NCBI GenBank assembly: GCA_029784595.1
Contig: JAJETZ010000006.1
Coordinates: 1 to 36,239, forward strand
From: Wolbachia endosymbiont of Meromenopon meropis
GTDB taxonomy: Bacteria > Pseudomonadota > Alphaproteobacteria > Rickettsiales > Anaplasmataceae
Direction: 5' to 3'
Length of the DNA: 36,239 bases
A model generated the notes under the pieces. It did not search any database. It worked only from the letters and a program-made list of their open reading frames with translations, and was not told the DNA's origin. Position 1 is the stretch's first letter, and every line of letters starts with the position of its first letter. This document shows, one piece after another, positions 19,639 to 29,969 of the stretch. Made by a program: the position numbers and the translations under genes.

Positions 19639-20550
19639 TCATAAATCATTGACAATTGATACACTCAAATTATCTTCAGTAAATAAATCAATCATAACAT
19701 TAGGTATCCTACTGTCAACTATATGAACCGTCCCAGCGCATTCTTCTACCATTTTGGCACATGCTGTAAGTTTTTTAATAAGCCTTAGTTCTTTAATCTT
19801 ACCGCAGTTAATTGATGTATTTAAGCTTTTAACAGATATTTTTTTACCACCAATTTTGCCTATTTCTTCATACACATCGCTAAATGTTATCATTTTGGAT
19901 GCAGAAACTGCAACTGCTACTGCGCTCGCAGTACCGTCTGCATCAACATGATATGTCTCTTTGTTTTCTCCATAACCAATGGGTGCAATCACTGGTATAA
20001 AATCCGATTCTTCAAAAAAGAACAATATATCAGGATTTATCTCAGTTGGTACTCCAATAAAACCAACATCTAATATTTTTTCTATATTGCTTGATTCACT
20101 CTCTTTAAGAGTGGCACTTATTTTTTCAGCCTTTATTAAACTACCATCTTTACCACACAGTCCAATTGCTGAACCACCAGCAGCGCTTATATGCTGAACA
20201 ATTTTTTTATTAACTGAACCACATAGAGCCATTTCAATGATTTTGACAGTATCTCTGTCTGTCAGCCTGATATGATTTATAAACTTACTACCAATGCCTA
20301 AAGCTTTCAGTATGGAGTCAATTTCATACTCTCCATCATGAACTATAACAGGATTTATGCCAAGTTGTTTTAACAAGACAACATTATTAGCAAAAGCATT
20401 TAGAAGTATTTTATCTGAAATAATCATGCTACTGCATTTAATAACAAAAGTTTCTCCGACAAAATTGTGTATGTTAGAAAGCGCTTCAAGTAACATCTCC
20501 GCCTTCTGTTTAAATGACACTTTGCCATTTGAAAAATCATCACCATTCAT
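19639..20550 (-). CDS. argB: Acetylglutamate kinase homologue with degraded active site
   Basis: Belongs to the amino-acid kinase fold family that phosphorylates N-acetylglutamate in arginine synthesis. The 303-residue frame is intact. Family order is clear: LLKQLGINPVIVH, GSVNKKIVQHI, GLCGKDGSLIKA, PVIAPIGYGENKETYHVDAD, VHIVDSRIPN, LFTEDN. However, nearly invariant residues are changed. KYGG reads K38-C-S-S, HGGGP reads H71-D-G-E-Y, NAD reads D203-A-D, and GGMIPK reads LRLIKK (255-260); the two catalytic lysines (Lys38, Lys260) remain. Several losses are Gly to Ser, Asp or Glu by single G-to-A changes. The enzyme is probably inactive or repurposed. Its ATG lies 3 bases after the broken engB, in the same frame, so the two are an operon. 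Confidence 0.8.
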   Translation of the reverse strand: MNGDDFSNGKVSFKQKAEMLLEALSNIHNFVGETFVIKCSSMIISDKILLNAFANNVVLLKQLGINPVIVHDGEYEIDSILKALGIGSKFINHIRLTDRDTVKIIEMALCGSVNKKIVQHISAAGGSAIGLCGKDGSLIKAEKISATLKESESSNIEKILDVGFIGVPTEINPDILFFFEESDFIPVIAPIGYGENKETYHVDADGTASAVAVAVSASKMITFSDVYEEIGKIGGKKISVKSLNTSINCGKIKELRLIKKLTACAKMVEECAGTVHIVDSRIPNVMIDLFTEDNLSVSIVNDL

Positions 20551-20553
20551 TTT

Positions 20554-21144
20554 TTATCTTGTGTAAAATCTAAAAAATTCATCTCCTACCTTGGCTATTA
20601 TTTTAGACTCAGTATTGATGCTTATTTGATGAACTGATGCATTCTCACCATTAACCCATTTTTGGGCATTTTCTAAAATGACACCGAGATTTTTTTGATC
20701 TATTTTATTTATTTTTGTTAGCACAGCATCAAAGTTAACAGCATTACATGTTAACCAATAAATAAAATGCTTGTCCATTTATTTTAATCCTATTTTGCTA
20801 TCTTTAACAACGCAAACACTCTTTATCAGTTTCTTTCTTTGAATCGAATAATATTCAACCAAATCTAAGTATCGCCCTGTTTCTTTCTTATCTATATAAG
20901 CATAACCATACCTTGGTAAGTCAATAAGGTTGAACTTACTATTGTAAATAGAGTGAAAATTTATTTGTCCAGTATACCAGGGTTTAGCAGAAACTTTTCC
21001 AGCCTTTTTGTTGTCTATTAACAAGTTAATCAAGGTGGATTTTTCTACATTCGATTTATCTGCAAATGTTATTTCTGAAATAGATTTACATGGTAACGAT
21101 TTTATATCTGAAATTTCAAGTGCAAAGTTTGTGTTTAATATCAT
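20554..21144 (-). pseudogene. engB: Broken ribosome-biogenesis GTPase EngB (YihA/YsxC)
   Basis: EngB is a GTPase for large-subunit assembly. The family is normally one chain of about 200 residues; here 196 codons are split by an in-frame TAA after residue 121 (20779-20781), with an ATG immediately following. The first part ends VVKDSKIGLK and the second starts MDKHFIYWL, which together match the continuous family pattern (LLIDSR.GLK..D..F). The GTPase motifs are also degraded: G1 GRSNVGKS reads DKSNVEKS (29-36), G2 PGRTQ reads PWYTG (55-59), G3 DLPGYGYA reads DLPRYGYA (75-82), and G4 TKADK reads TKINK in the second part. No canonical GTP site remains. engB next to argB is a common alphaproteobacterial arrangement, supporting identity. 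A second engB would have to be elsewhere if the function is kept. Confidence 0.85.
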
Positions 21145-21279
21145 CTTTTTTGTTCTTCAATATCATAGAAATATTTAGGATGGATAGTATAATATATTAT
21201 CGTTATTGTTTTATGTAAAAATTTTTTATCTTGAGTGTATATTACTTATTTTAAACAACAAAAATTGTATTTGAGCTAT

Positions 21280-22359
21280 ATGAATATAGAAAATAGTTTG
21301 CAAGATTTAAAAAAAAAATTTAGTTACATAGAAAAAAAACTAGAAAATCCTACTAATTTGAGTCAGAAAGAATTTATCTCCCTTTCAAGGGAGCATTCAG
21401 AACTCAGTCCGATTATCAAAATAATTGATGAATACAATATACTAAAAGAAGAAATTCTAGATTTAGAGGAAATAATGAAAGATGAAAATAGCGAATATGT
21501 CATAAGAGAATTAGCAAAAGAAGAGTTGCTTGAAAAAGAAAAAATATCGCTACCACGAGTAAAAGCCAAACTTAAGTTAGCTTTATTACCTAAAGACGAA
21601 GATGACTCAAGAAACGCAATATTAGAGATCAGGGCAGGTGCTGGAGGAGAAGAAGCGGCATTATTTGCGGCAATATTATTTCGTATGTATCAAAAGTATG
21701 CAGAAAAGCGAAATTGGAAATTTGAACCAATAAGTATTTCTAGCACTGGTATAGGTGGCTATAAAGAAGCTTCTGCACTTATCAATGGCACAGAAGTTTT
21801 TGCAAGGTTGAAGTTTGAATCTGGAGTACATAGAGTGCAAAGAGTACCAGAAACTGAATCCTCTGGAAGATTGCATACTTCGGCAGCTACTGTTGCTATA
21901 TTACCTGAGGTTGAGGAAGTCGATTTTAAAATAGAAGAAAAAGACCTTAGGATAGATGTTTACAGATCTAGTGGTCCTGGAGGTCAATCAGTTAACACAA
22001 CTGATAGTGCCGTAAGAATTACTCACTTGTCAACGGGAATAGTTGTAATACAACAGGATGAAAAATCACAACATAAAAATAAAGCCAAAGCTCTCAAAGT
22101 ATTGAGAGCAAGGTTATATGAAATTGAAAGACAAAAAAAAGAAGAAGAAAGATCAAATATGAGGAAGAGTCAAATAGGTTCTGGAGATCGTTCTGAGCGT
22201 ATTAGAACTTATAATTTTCCACAGTCAAGAGTAACAGATCATAGAATTAATCTTACTTTACATAGATTAGATCATGTTATAAAAGAAGGTGAACTAGATG
22301 AATTTATTGAGGCATTGATTTCAAAGAATGAAGCGGCAAGACTAATAAGAGAAAGTTAA
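21280..22359 (+). CDS. prfA: Peptide chain release factor 1
   Basis: Recognises UAA and UAG stop codons in the ribosomal A site and triggers peptide release. I start at ATG 21280 ([13 protein letters not shown]), giving 359 residues, the normal RF1 length; the open frame extends 15 codons upstream but those have no family match. The GGQ release motif is at 234-236 in [10 protein letters not shown]. The stop-codon recognition tripeptide is Pro190-Glu-Thr192 in [15 protein letters not shown], where PAT or PVT is more common; the Pro and Thr that define PxT are kept. prmC (hemK), which often follows prfA and methylates the GGQ glutamine, is not adjacent. Confidence 0.97.
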   Translation: MNIENSLQDLKKKFSYIEKKLENPTNLSQKEFISLSREHSELSPIIKIIDEYNILKEEILDLEEIMKDENSEYVIRELAKEELLEKEKISLPRVKAKLKLALLPKDEDDSRNAILEIRAGAGGEEAALFAAILFRMYQKYAEKRNWKFEPISISSTGIGGYKEASALINGTEVFARLKFESGVHRVQRVPETESSGRLHTSAATVAILPEVEEVDFKIEEKDLRIDVYRSSGPGGQSVNTTDSAVRITHLSTGIVVIQQDEKSQHKNKAKALKVLRARLYEIERQKKEEERSNMRKSQIGSGDRSERIRTYNFPQSRVTDHRINLTLHRLDHVIKEGELDEFIEALISKNEAARLIRES

Positions 22360-23681
22360 AATCTGTAACATTTTTTTTAATTAAAAACAGTTCTTTTAGC
22401 TTTATCTTTGATTTAAGATTTTCTTTGTAGAGCGTTTTTATAAACTAAATACTTCTACTAAAAGTAATTGAGTTTCGTTATTTTAAATAAAATTTAAATA
22501 TTTAAAAAGAATAAAATATTTAAATTTTTTTTAATTTAGAAAGACATCTCTTTATAATCTTTATAAATTGAAGACATCATTTTAATGTGCAAATAGTATT
22601 TTTTTTTGTAGTATGAAGAAATGTGTAACGGAATTGGTGAAATATATAATTGAAGTGATCAAAATTATTAATAGACTGTGTTTTACAATACAAAGGTAAA
22701 TTCTTTGATCTTTTTTAAAAAGAGTATTTTTCATCGTTTTGTAAATTATTGTAGATAGTGTAATTTGTCTAATGATCAATGTAGTTTGGTTAATATAAAA
22801 ATATTATGCTAATTATTGTGCGTTATATATCGGAATTTGATTCGATTGAAAATTGATTCATCTAGTAGATTTAGAATAATATTCATGAACTACGTTTAGA
22901 AAATGGATTCGTCTTTAATACATACAATACGTTTCATCGATGTTATTTCTTTCATTGATGGTTTTTTTATTTTAAACTTTAATTTAATCAACTAATATTC
23001 CCGATATTTCAAAAGGATTGCAATTGGTATTTTTGAGAGTGAAAATTAAAACTAAGCGTTTAGATGTATTCTATAAAATTTCTAAAAAATAGCTTCTATA
23101 AAGAAGAGCAAAACATACTATGTTTAGATTTAATTTATTAAATTTTTTAATTTAATAGTCATTAAAGTTCTAAAAATTTTAATTGGATGACCTTATTTTA
23201 TAAGATATAATAAAAAGATCTAGATTTAGATGTTAAGAAATTTTGATTTAAAAAATATACATTGAGAAAAAAAATATTTAATGAAATACAAAGTTTGTTA
23301 AGCTTTTTAGCTTTAATGTAGATTAATTAAAAATTTTACATTTTGTAAAATGGTCTGTTAGTGCATTATATGATCTTCATAGTTAAAGATAAAAAGATAA
23401 GAAGCTTAAGTATAATATGATATAAACCGTCATTTTATGATACAAACAATACGAAAAATGTATAGTAAAATACTTTAGTTCTGATATTTCTTATCGTTTA
23501 TCTTAAGAAGATTGAGGCCAAATTAAATAATTTTGATCTCATTATTAAATTAAGTTAAAAATCTCTTATGAAGATAATTAAGTTTTATTTTTTTATAAAA
23601 AAAATTACTACTAATAAAATTTCTAGCTTTTTTCTTCTGTAGGATTTATCATTTAAATTTTATTTAGATGAGGTTCTTGAT
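22360..23681. other. 1.3-kb non-coding gap after prfA
   Basis: No frame of protein-like composition longer than about 40 codons on either strand. Weak AT-rich stems occur after prfA (for example ATCTT...AAGAT near 22407). The ORF at 22582-22779 is Ile/Phe-rich with no domain. Confidence 0.55.
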
Positions 23682-24875
23682 ATGTCAGACCTTGCAGAAA
23701 GGATATCCTTGATAAGACCATCACCTACTGTTGCCTTAACCGATAAGGCAAATGAATTAAAGCGTAATGGCAAAAATGTCTGCATTTTAACAGCAGGAGA
23801 GCCACATTTTGATACTCCAGACCATATAAAAAAAGCAGCTATTCGAGCAATAAACGAAGGCAAAACTAAGTATACTGCTGTTGAAGGTACGCGTGAACTT
23901 AAAGAAGCGATAATTAATAAGTTAAAAAGAGATAATAATCTGGAATATACATTTAATCAAATTTGTGTTGGTAACGGTGCTAAACAAGTATTGTTTAATT
24001 TATTTATGGCAACAATCAATGTTGGAGACGAAGTTATCATTCCAGCTCCTTATTGGGTTTCATATGTTGATATGATAAATCTTTTTGGCGGCATGCCCAT
24101 TATAGTAAAATGCGAGCAAAATTTTAAACTAACTCCAGAATTATTAGAAAGTAAAATAAGCAAAAAGACTAAGTGGCTTATTCTTAACTCACCTAATAAT
24201 CCAGCAGGCGTTATATATTCATATAATGAGTTAAAAAACATGGCACGAGTATTACTTAAATATCCTCATGTGAACATCGTTACAGATGATATATATGAGC
24301 ATATAGTATACGATGGAAAGTTTTTTACTATTGCTCAGGTTGAGTCTAAGCTTTATGATAGAGTTTTTGTTGTTAATGGAGTATCGAAAGCTTATGCAAT
24401 GACGGGATGGAGAATAGGTTATATTGCGGGTAAAATTAGCGTAATAAATGCAATCTCTATTTTGCAGTCTCAGAGTACTTCTAATGCTAATTCAATAGCA
24501 CAGGCAGCAGTAGTTGAGGCTTTGAGTGGTGATCACGGTTTTTTGAAAGAAAGAATGAGGATTCTTAGAAGTTGTAGAGATTTTGCAGTAGAAAAATTGA
24601 ATTCTGCCCGAGGACTATCGGCGCTTCCTCCGCAAGGAGGGTTTTATTTATTTGTTTCGTGTAAAGATTTATTGGGTAAGAGTACAAAAAATGGTATGCT
24701 GATAAATAACGATCTTGATTTCACTAAATATTTACTTGAGAACCATTTAATTGCCGTAGTGCCAGGGAGTGCATTTGGTTTTGTGAATTTTATCAGAGTT
24801 TCTTATGCAACTTCTCGAGAAGAACTAGAAATCGGATGCAATGGTATTATCAACGCATGCGAAGCGTTAAGTTAA
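23682..24875 (+). CDS. aspC: Aspartate aminotransferase, class I (subgroup I-gamma)
   Basis: PLP enzyme moving the amino group between aspartate and 2-oxoglutarate; subgroup members can also act on prephenate or aromatic amino acids, so exact specificity is open. It has 397 residues. Family segments: TAGEPHFDTPDHI, YTAVEGTRELKEAI, NSPNNPAG, the PLP lysine Lys236 in NGVSKAYAMTGWRIGY, and the substrate-carboxylate arginine Arg372 in FIRVSYA. All key residues are present. The start is preceded by ATGAGG about 10 bases upstream, an acceptable ribosome site. Rickettsial genomes usually call this aatA or aspC. It stands alone between two gaps. Confidence 0.93.
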   Translation: MSDLAERISLIRPSPTVALTDKANELKRNGKNVCILTAGEPHFDTPDHIKKAAIRAINEGKTKYTAVEGTRELKEAIINKLKRDNNLEYTFNQICVGNGAKQVLFNLFMATINVGDEVIIPAPYWVSYVDMINLFGGMPIIVKCEQNFKLTPELLESKISKKTKWLILNSPNNPAGVIYSYNELKNMARVLLKYPHVNIVTDDIYEHIVYDGKFFTIAQVESKLYDRVFVVNGVSKAYAMTGWRIGYIAGKISVINAISILQSQSTSNANSIAQAAVVEALSGDHGFLKERMRILRSCRDFAVEKLNSARGLSALPPQGGFYLFVSCKDLLGKSTKNGMLINNDLDFTKYLLENHLIAVVPGSAFGFVNFIRVSYATSREELEIGCNGIINACEALS

Positions 24876-26307
24876 TTTTTTGTGTTTTTTTTGATGTTTT
24901 ATAATTTGGATAAATAACAAAGAACTAATTTGTAATTCAATTAATCATATTCTATAATCATTCAATTTGTTGAAGTATTTTCATATCATATTACTAAATT
25001 CTAGTGCTAGTTTGTTCGATTTAGTAGTAATATATATATGCGTGCAACATTGATGATGTTGTATTATGATAACTTGAGTTTCGTATTGCATATAAATGAG
25101 TGAGTGGATCTTTACTGTTTTGTATTAGTAGAAAAACTACAATCTAATTATTTCACAGAGGTTTATGCGTAAATTGTGTTAGCTGACGTACACACAATAT
25201 GTGTAAGGAGCAATAGAAGAAATGTTTTTAACAATCAGATAACAAGTTTTTGTAGAAGTTTTTTTATTTATTTTTGTGACATGAAGTATTTATATTAAGG
25301 CATAATAAATGTACTTAATAACAATCGATTGGCGTTATGCTATCTAATATCTTATAGTATCTAGAGAATGTAAGCACATATGTGTTTCCTAAGATCTAAA
25401 ATAATATAGACGCTTATAGATTATTTCTATTATTTATTTATTTATTTTATTTTTAACATTGATGATATTTATCAAAGTTATTCCAGTTAAATTTTTTATT
25501 TTGTAAAAGTAAAGATTATTTTTTTATTGATCAGAATTAATCTGTTTTGTTAGATTTTAGCTTCATTTTTTGATTATATCATTTATATTAAGTAATTGTT
25601 TAAATGTTCTACAGGATTTTCTTTATTTTAGAATCTCTACAATCATTTTTCTGACATTATGTTTTTGTTTTATTCTTCAAATAATTTTTACACTAATTTA
25701 CTTGATTAATTATTTTTAAAGTTATCGAACTTTATTTTTCAACGAAAATTCGAAATTAAAGCTTTGTTAGATGCAAATTTTATTTAACGCTGATCATTCT
25801 AATGAATCAGTATTCAAATACTTTACCTCATTTGCACAGATAATAAATTATCGTTCTTTTGCTTCTAATTTTGTAAAGTTCTTTAAATGAACGAACGGGC
25901 TCCTCTATCTTACTTAAATTTTTCTCGAAAGAGGCAAAATATCTGCTCGATATATCTTGAATAAGTAATCTTTATAGAGCATTACGCTTTGCATGGTGTT
26001 TTGTGTTAGTATACTTACCTGAGATTTTTACTGTCTGCGTTGCGCTAGAATGCAGAAAATGATGTTGAATTAGCTAAAAACATTTCTAATGTTGGCATTG
26101 TACTAAACAATTTTGTTGTTTACAACACGTAGTTGATCTAATATTAAAAATATTTCTATACGTTAAACATTATGTAGAGTAATATGCTGTCGAATTTGAT
26201 TGACATGTAATGGATTTTGTTCTAGCTACTGGAGTAACTGCTATTTAATAAATTGAAAATTTCAAATAAGTTTTTATAAATCTATATTCAATTTTAAGGT
26301 GATATTG
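24876..26307. other. 1.4-kb non-coding gap
   Basis: No supported gene. Features seen: a stem-loop TGCAACAT-TGATG-ATGTTGTA (25043-25063), a dyad TACACA/TGTGTA (about 25190-25206) and a short TTTA microsatellite (about 25429-25447). A 27-codon fragment near 26050-26130 (reading NAENDVELAKNISNVG...) looks protein-like but is too short to call. Confidence 0.5.
25043..25063. repeat. 8-bp stem-loop
   Basis: TGCAACAT and ATGTTGTA pair with one G-T around a 5-base loop. It lies about 170 bp after the aminotransferase stop, without a U-run. It may be a degraded terminator. Confidence 0.3.
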
Positions 26308-27534
26308 ATGCTAGAGAGGAATATTCTAATGTGGTTATTAGCGTCTCTGTTTTATGCGTATCAATACATACTACGTGTAATTCCTAATATAATTGCATCC
26401 GAATTAATAGCAAGGTTTAAGGTGAGCGCCTCAGATGTTGGTCAATTCGGTGGATTATATTATATAGGCTATACGATTGCTCATATACCCGTTGGTTTCT
26501 TTCTTGATAAATATGGTCCAAAATTTATTTTGCCTATATGCACTATATTTACATTTGTTGGGACTTTGCCACTTATATGTTTCGATAAGTGGTATTATTC
26601 AATAATTGGTAGAATAGTTGTTGGAATTGGATCATCTGCCTCTGCAGTTGGAATATTTAAAGTTGCAAGCATGTATTTTTCGCGAGAAAAGTCAGCAAGA
26701 ATGGCTAGTCTATCTATAATAGTAGGTTTGCTAGGAGCTATTTATGGAGGGTTACCATTAAATCTATTGCTTAATAGATTTGGTTGGAACTATGCTATTT
26801 ATACTTTTTCAGCGTTTGGTTTTTTGCTTGCTTTGCTGTTATTTTTTGTAACTCCGGTTGATAATACACAACAAGATTTAAATAGCAATATATTTCAAGA
26901 TTTGAGGACTATTTTTTTTAATAAAAATATTATTCTGATCAGTGTTTTTAGTGGTTTAATGATTGGTCCATTAGAAGGTTTTGCTGATGGCTGGGTAAAG
27001 GTATTCTTGTGTGAGTCGTATCAGATGAGCGAAAGTCTAGCGTCTTCTCTTTCTTCTCTCATATTTGTAGGCATGGGAATTGGAGCATTTTTTTTGACTT
27101 TTTTGTTAGAAAAATATTCAAATAGACATTATGAGATAATTATCATATGCTCATTTGGAATGATTGTTAGCTTTTTCTTTTTGCTTTTTATGCGAGATGG
27201 TGGGATATATGTTGTTCTACCAGCACTTTTTATTATTGGTTTTGCATCTGGATATCAAATAGTTGCTATTTATAAGGCAATAAGCTACGTATCTAATAAC
27301 TTGATTGGATTGGCTGTAGCTATATCAAATATGATAATAATGGTTTTTGGTTATTTTTTTCACATTGGGATCGCAAAAATAGTTGATTTATATTGGAACG
27401 GAACAGTAATAAGAGGAAATCCTGTATATGACGCTGAATTGTTGGTAAGAGCAATATCAATTATTCCTGTATTTTTATTATTAGGTGGCCTTGGCTTTGT
27501 ATGGTTAAAGCAACGATCTAAGAATGGTTTTTAA
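26308..27534 (+). CDS. Major facilitator superfamily transporter
   Basis: An inner-membrane carrier of 408 residues with about 12 hydrophobic helices in two halves. The first half carries the Rickettsiales-style opening SLFYAYQYILRVIPNI and the MFS loop signature between helices 2 and 3, GFFLDKYGPKFI. The protein resembles the UhpC/sugar-phosphate-type branch in its early helices, but the substrate cannot be assigned. I choose ATG 26308 because AAGGT sits 7-8 bases upstream; a GTG at 26299 is in frame but overlaps that site. glyA starts 50 bases after the stop, so they may be co-transcribed. A decayed relative lies on the other side of glyA at 29970-30779. Confidence 0.88.
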   Translation: MLERNILMWLLASLFYAYQYILRVIPNIIASELIARFKVSASDVGQFGGLYYIGYTIAHIPVGFFLDKYGPKFILPICTIFTFVGTLPLICFDKWYYSIIGRIVVGIGSSASAVGIFKVASMYFSREKSARMASLSIIVGLLGAIYGGLPLNLLLNRFGWNYAIYTFSAFGFLLALLLFFVTPVDNTQQDLNSNIFQDLRTIFFNKNIILISVFSGLMIGPLEGFADGWVKVFLCESYQMSESLASSLSSLIFVGMGIGAFFLTFLLEKYSNRHYEIIIICSFGMIVSFFFLLFMRDGGIYVVLPALFIIGFASGYQIVAIYKAISYVSNNLIGLAVAISNMIIMVFGYFFHIGIAKIVDLYWNGTVIRGNPVYDAELLVRAISIIPVFLLLGGLGFVWLKQRSKNGF

Positions 27535-27584
27535 TCAGAATATATTTTGTATGTGCTTTTTAAGTTGAGTGGGTTCAGATTTAT

Positions 27585-28862
27585 ATGGATAGCGTTTTAA
27601 AAAAAAATCACAGTTTCGGAGAAGATTTGAAATCTTTTGATGATGAAATTTATCGGTCTATTAAAGGAGAATTACAGCGTCAGAAGTTGCAATTACAGTT
27701 AATTGCTTCAGAAAATTTTGCAAGCAAAGCAGTAATGGAGGCGCAAGGTTCTTTTTTGACTAATAAATATGCAGAAGGTTATGCAGGTGAAAGATATTAT
27801 TGTGGTTGCAAATATGTAGATGATATTGAAAGACTAGCTATAGAGAGACTTTGTAAATTGTTTAACGTTAAATTTGCAAACGTTCAACCTCATTCTGGCT
27901 CTCAAGCAAATCAAGCAGTTTTTGTTTCATTACTCACTCCTGGTGATTCAATACTTGGATTATCTCTGAATTGCGGTGGACATCTGACTCACGGTGCGTT
28001 ACCTAGTCTTTCTGGTAAATGGTTTAAATCGATTCAATATACAGTTAGTAAAAATACTTATTTATTTGATATGAACGAGATAGAAAAACTGGCACTTAAG
28101 CATAAGCCAAAGTTAATCATAACTGGCTCTTCTGCTTATCCAAGAAAGATAAATTTCAAGCGCTTTCGCGAAATTGCAGATAAAATTAATGCATATTTGC
28201 TTGCTGACATTGCTCACTACGCAGGACTTATTGCGGCGGGTGAATATCCATCACCCATTGCATATGCGGATATTGTAACCTCTACAACTCACAAAACTCT
28301 GCGCGGTCCTAGAGGAGGAGTAATAATGACAAATGATAAAATATTGTATAAAAAAATTCAATCAGCAGTTTTTCCAGGATTGCAAGGTGGACCTCTTATG
28401 CATGTAATAGCTGCAAAAGCTGTTGCATTTAAAGAAGCATTGTCTCCAGAGTTTAAAACTTATTGTAAAAAAATTGTGGAAAATGCAAAAATATTAGCTC
28501 AAACACTACAAGCTCATGGATTGACAATTGTAACAGGTGGTACCGATTCTCATATAGTTTTAGTTGATTTAAGGTCACAAAAGTTGACAGGTAGGGAAGT
28601 TGTAGATAGTCTAGAAAGAGCTGGAATTATTTGTAATAAAAATTCTGTACCATTTGATACAGAGAATCCAACTATAACTTCAGGTTTGCGTCTTGGTACA
28701 GCTGCTGAAACAACGCGTGGACTTGGAGTAGAGGATTTTAAAGAAATAGGAGACCTAATCCATGAAATAATCCAGGGATTAGTCAAAAAAAACAGCCTTT
28801 TTATTGAAAAAACGGTAAAAAGCAAAGTTGAAAAGATTTGTAAGAATTTCCCTATTTATTAA
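27585..28862 (+). CDS. glyA: Serine hydroxymethyltransferase
   Basis: PLP enzyme interconverting serine and glycine while loading a one-carbon unit onto tetrahydrofolate; it supplies methylene-THF for thymidylate and, after oxidation, formyl-THF for Fmt. It has 425 residues, standard length. Landmarks: [50 protein letters not shown], the PLP lysine Lys237 in [14 protein letters not shown], and [13 protein letters not shown] near the C-terminus. No key residue is missing. It follows the MFS gene by 50 bases on the same strand. Confidence 0.98.
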   Translation: MDSVLKKNHSFGEDLKSFDDEIYRSIKGELQRQKLQLQLIASENFASKAVMEAQGSFLTNKYAEGYAGERYYCGCKYVDDIERLAIERLCKLFNVKFANVQPHSGSQANQAVFVSLLTPGDSILGLSLNCGGHLTHGALPSLSGKWFKSIQYTVSKNTYLFDMNEIEKLALKHKPKLIITGSSAYPRKINFKRFREIADKINAYLLADIAHYAGLIAAGEYPSPIAYADIVTSTTHKTLRGPRGGVIMTNDKILYKKIQSAVFPGLQGGPLMHVIAAKAVAFKEALSPEFKTYCKKIVENAKILAQTLQAHGLTIVTGGTDSHIVLVDLRSQKLTGREVVDSLERAGIICNKNSVPFDTENPTITSGLRLGTAAETTRGLGVEDFKEIGDLIHEIIQGLVKKNSLFIEKTVKSKVEKICKNFPIY

Positions 28863-29969
28863 CTTCAGCAGTTCATGTTTATTTAATTGAAGATAGAACT
28901 TACTTTTTTTTTGCATTGAAGATAAAAACACGTAAGTTCTTGTAACTAATTCTCATTGAGAAGATTAAGTAAAACGATAAATAAAAAACTGAACAAAATC
29001 GATACTTTATTTGTCTTTAACTTTGTTAAAGTTTATATAAATTGCTTTGCTTGAACGCAGCTTTGCAAATATGCGCTGTTCATATTTAGGAATTTTTATT
29101 CCTTATTAAGGATGTTAATCCTTATACTAAGATTAGTTAACGCAAACTTAACTCGAGTATTTATTTTACGACACTTTTGATTAAAAATCTTATTTTTATC
29201 TTAATTTTGACTAAATAGAATTTTTTGTTAATTAAAACGCAAGTAATATTACTATTATAGTGTAATACTTTAAGTAATGTGACTAATCAATCAATTTGTT
29301 CACTTCAAATACTTTAATATATTTTATATATTATTTGCGTATACATTTGATTTCAATGCTAGAGAATCAAAGGAATTAAACTGATAAAGTAGTAATAATT
29401 AATTTAATTTTTTGAAAATTTAGATTTCTCTTAGATTCTTTATTAGAATAGATATACAAACTTTAGCGCATGAAGTGTGATAGTTTACGCTAACTATAAT
29501 GACATGAATTAGATTAAGTCTAGTTAGAGAAGTTATGATCTGAAGTCAAATATTAATGATATGCTTTGCAAAAGTGAATTTTATGAAGGTAAGAAAAAAA
29601 ATTGCTTCGTCTAATTAATTGGTAACCTGGTTGATATTCTGGTTGATTTATTAATATGCCAGTAGTCTCTACTTTATAGAAGTATAGATCTTAAGAAAGA
29701 ACTTGAACTTATGCTCACTCAAGTTGCGTTTGCAAATTTTATTTATCATTGTATCTTTGTCATTTTCAGTTTTTAGTAGAGTAATGTTTAATATTTTTTT
29801 CTATCAAAAAAATACTTTTTTCGTTATCAACAATGATTCTTAGATTTCTTCTTCTGATTTATAGTGAGAACTTTTTTGCATTTAATCTTATCTCAAGTAT
29901 TAATTGCGATTGAGCTTCATTTGGCTTTATTAGAGTCGTTTATATATAACTAGTATTTCTTTTTTTGCT
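28863..29969. other. Gap after glyA, possibly including a lost gene 5' half
   Basis: No open gene. Small stems include AACTTT-GTT-AAAGTT (29019-29033) and a run of overlapping hairpins (29088-29124). A 9-base direct repeat CTGGTTGAT occurs at 29627-29635 and 29639-29647. If the MFS remnant at 29970 was once full length, its 5' half (about 540 bp) should lie in 29430-29969, but I cannot read it there. Confidence 0.5.
29088..29124. repeat. Overlapping, mutually exclusive hairpins
   Basis: AGGAAT-TTTT-ATTCCT (29088-29103) and TAAGGAT-GTTA-ATCCTTA (29107-29124) are both perfect. A third stem CCTTA-T-TAAGG (29101-29111) would compete with both. This resembles the geometry of attenuators, but no gene starts downstream within 800 bp. 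Confidence 0.35.

Noticed and set aside
21235-21279. Upstream 15-codon extension of prfA
   Set aside because: [15 protein letters not shown] has no counterpart in RF1; the ATG at 21280 gives the normal 359-residue protein.
22582-22779. 65-codon minus-strand ORF
   Set aside because: Hydrophobic, low complexity, no ribosome site, within a gap with no other coding signal.
25429-25447. TTTA microsatellite as a phase-variable promoter element
   Set aside because: Only about four units and no gene start nearby; likely compositional.
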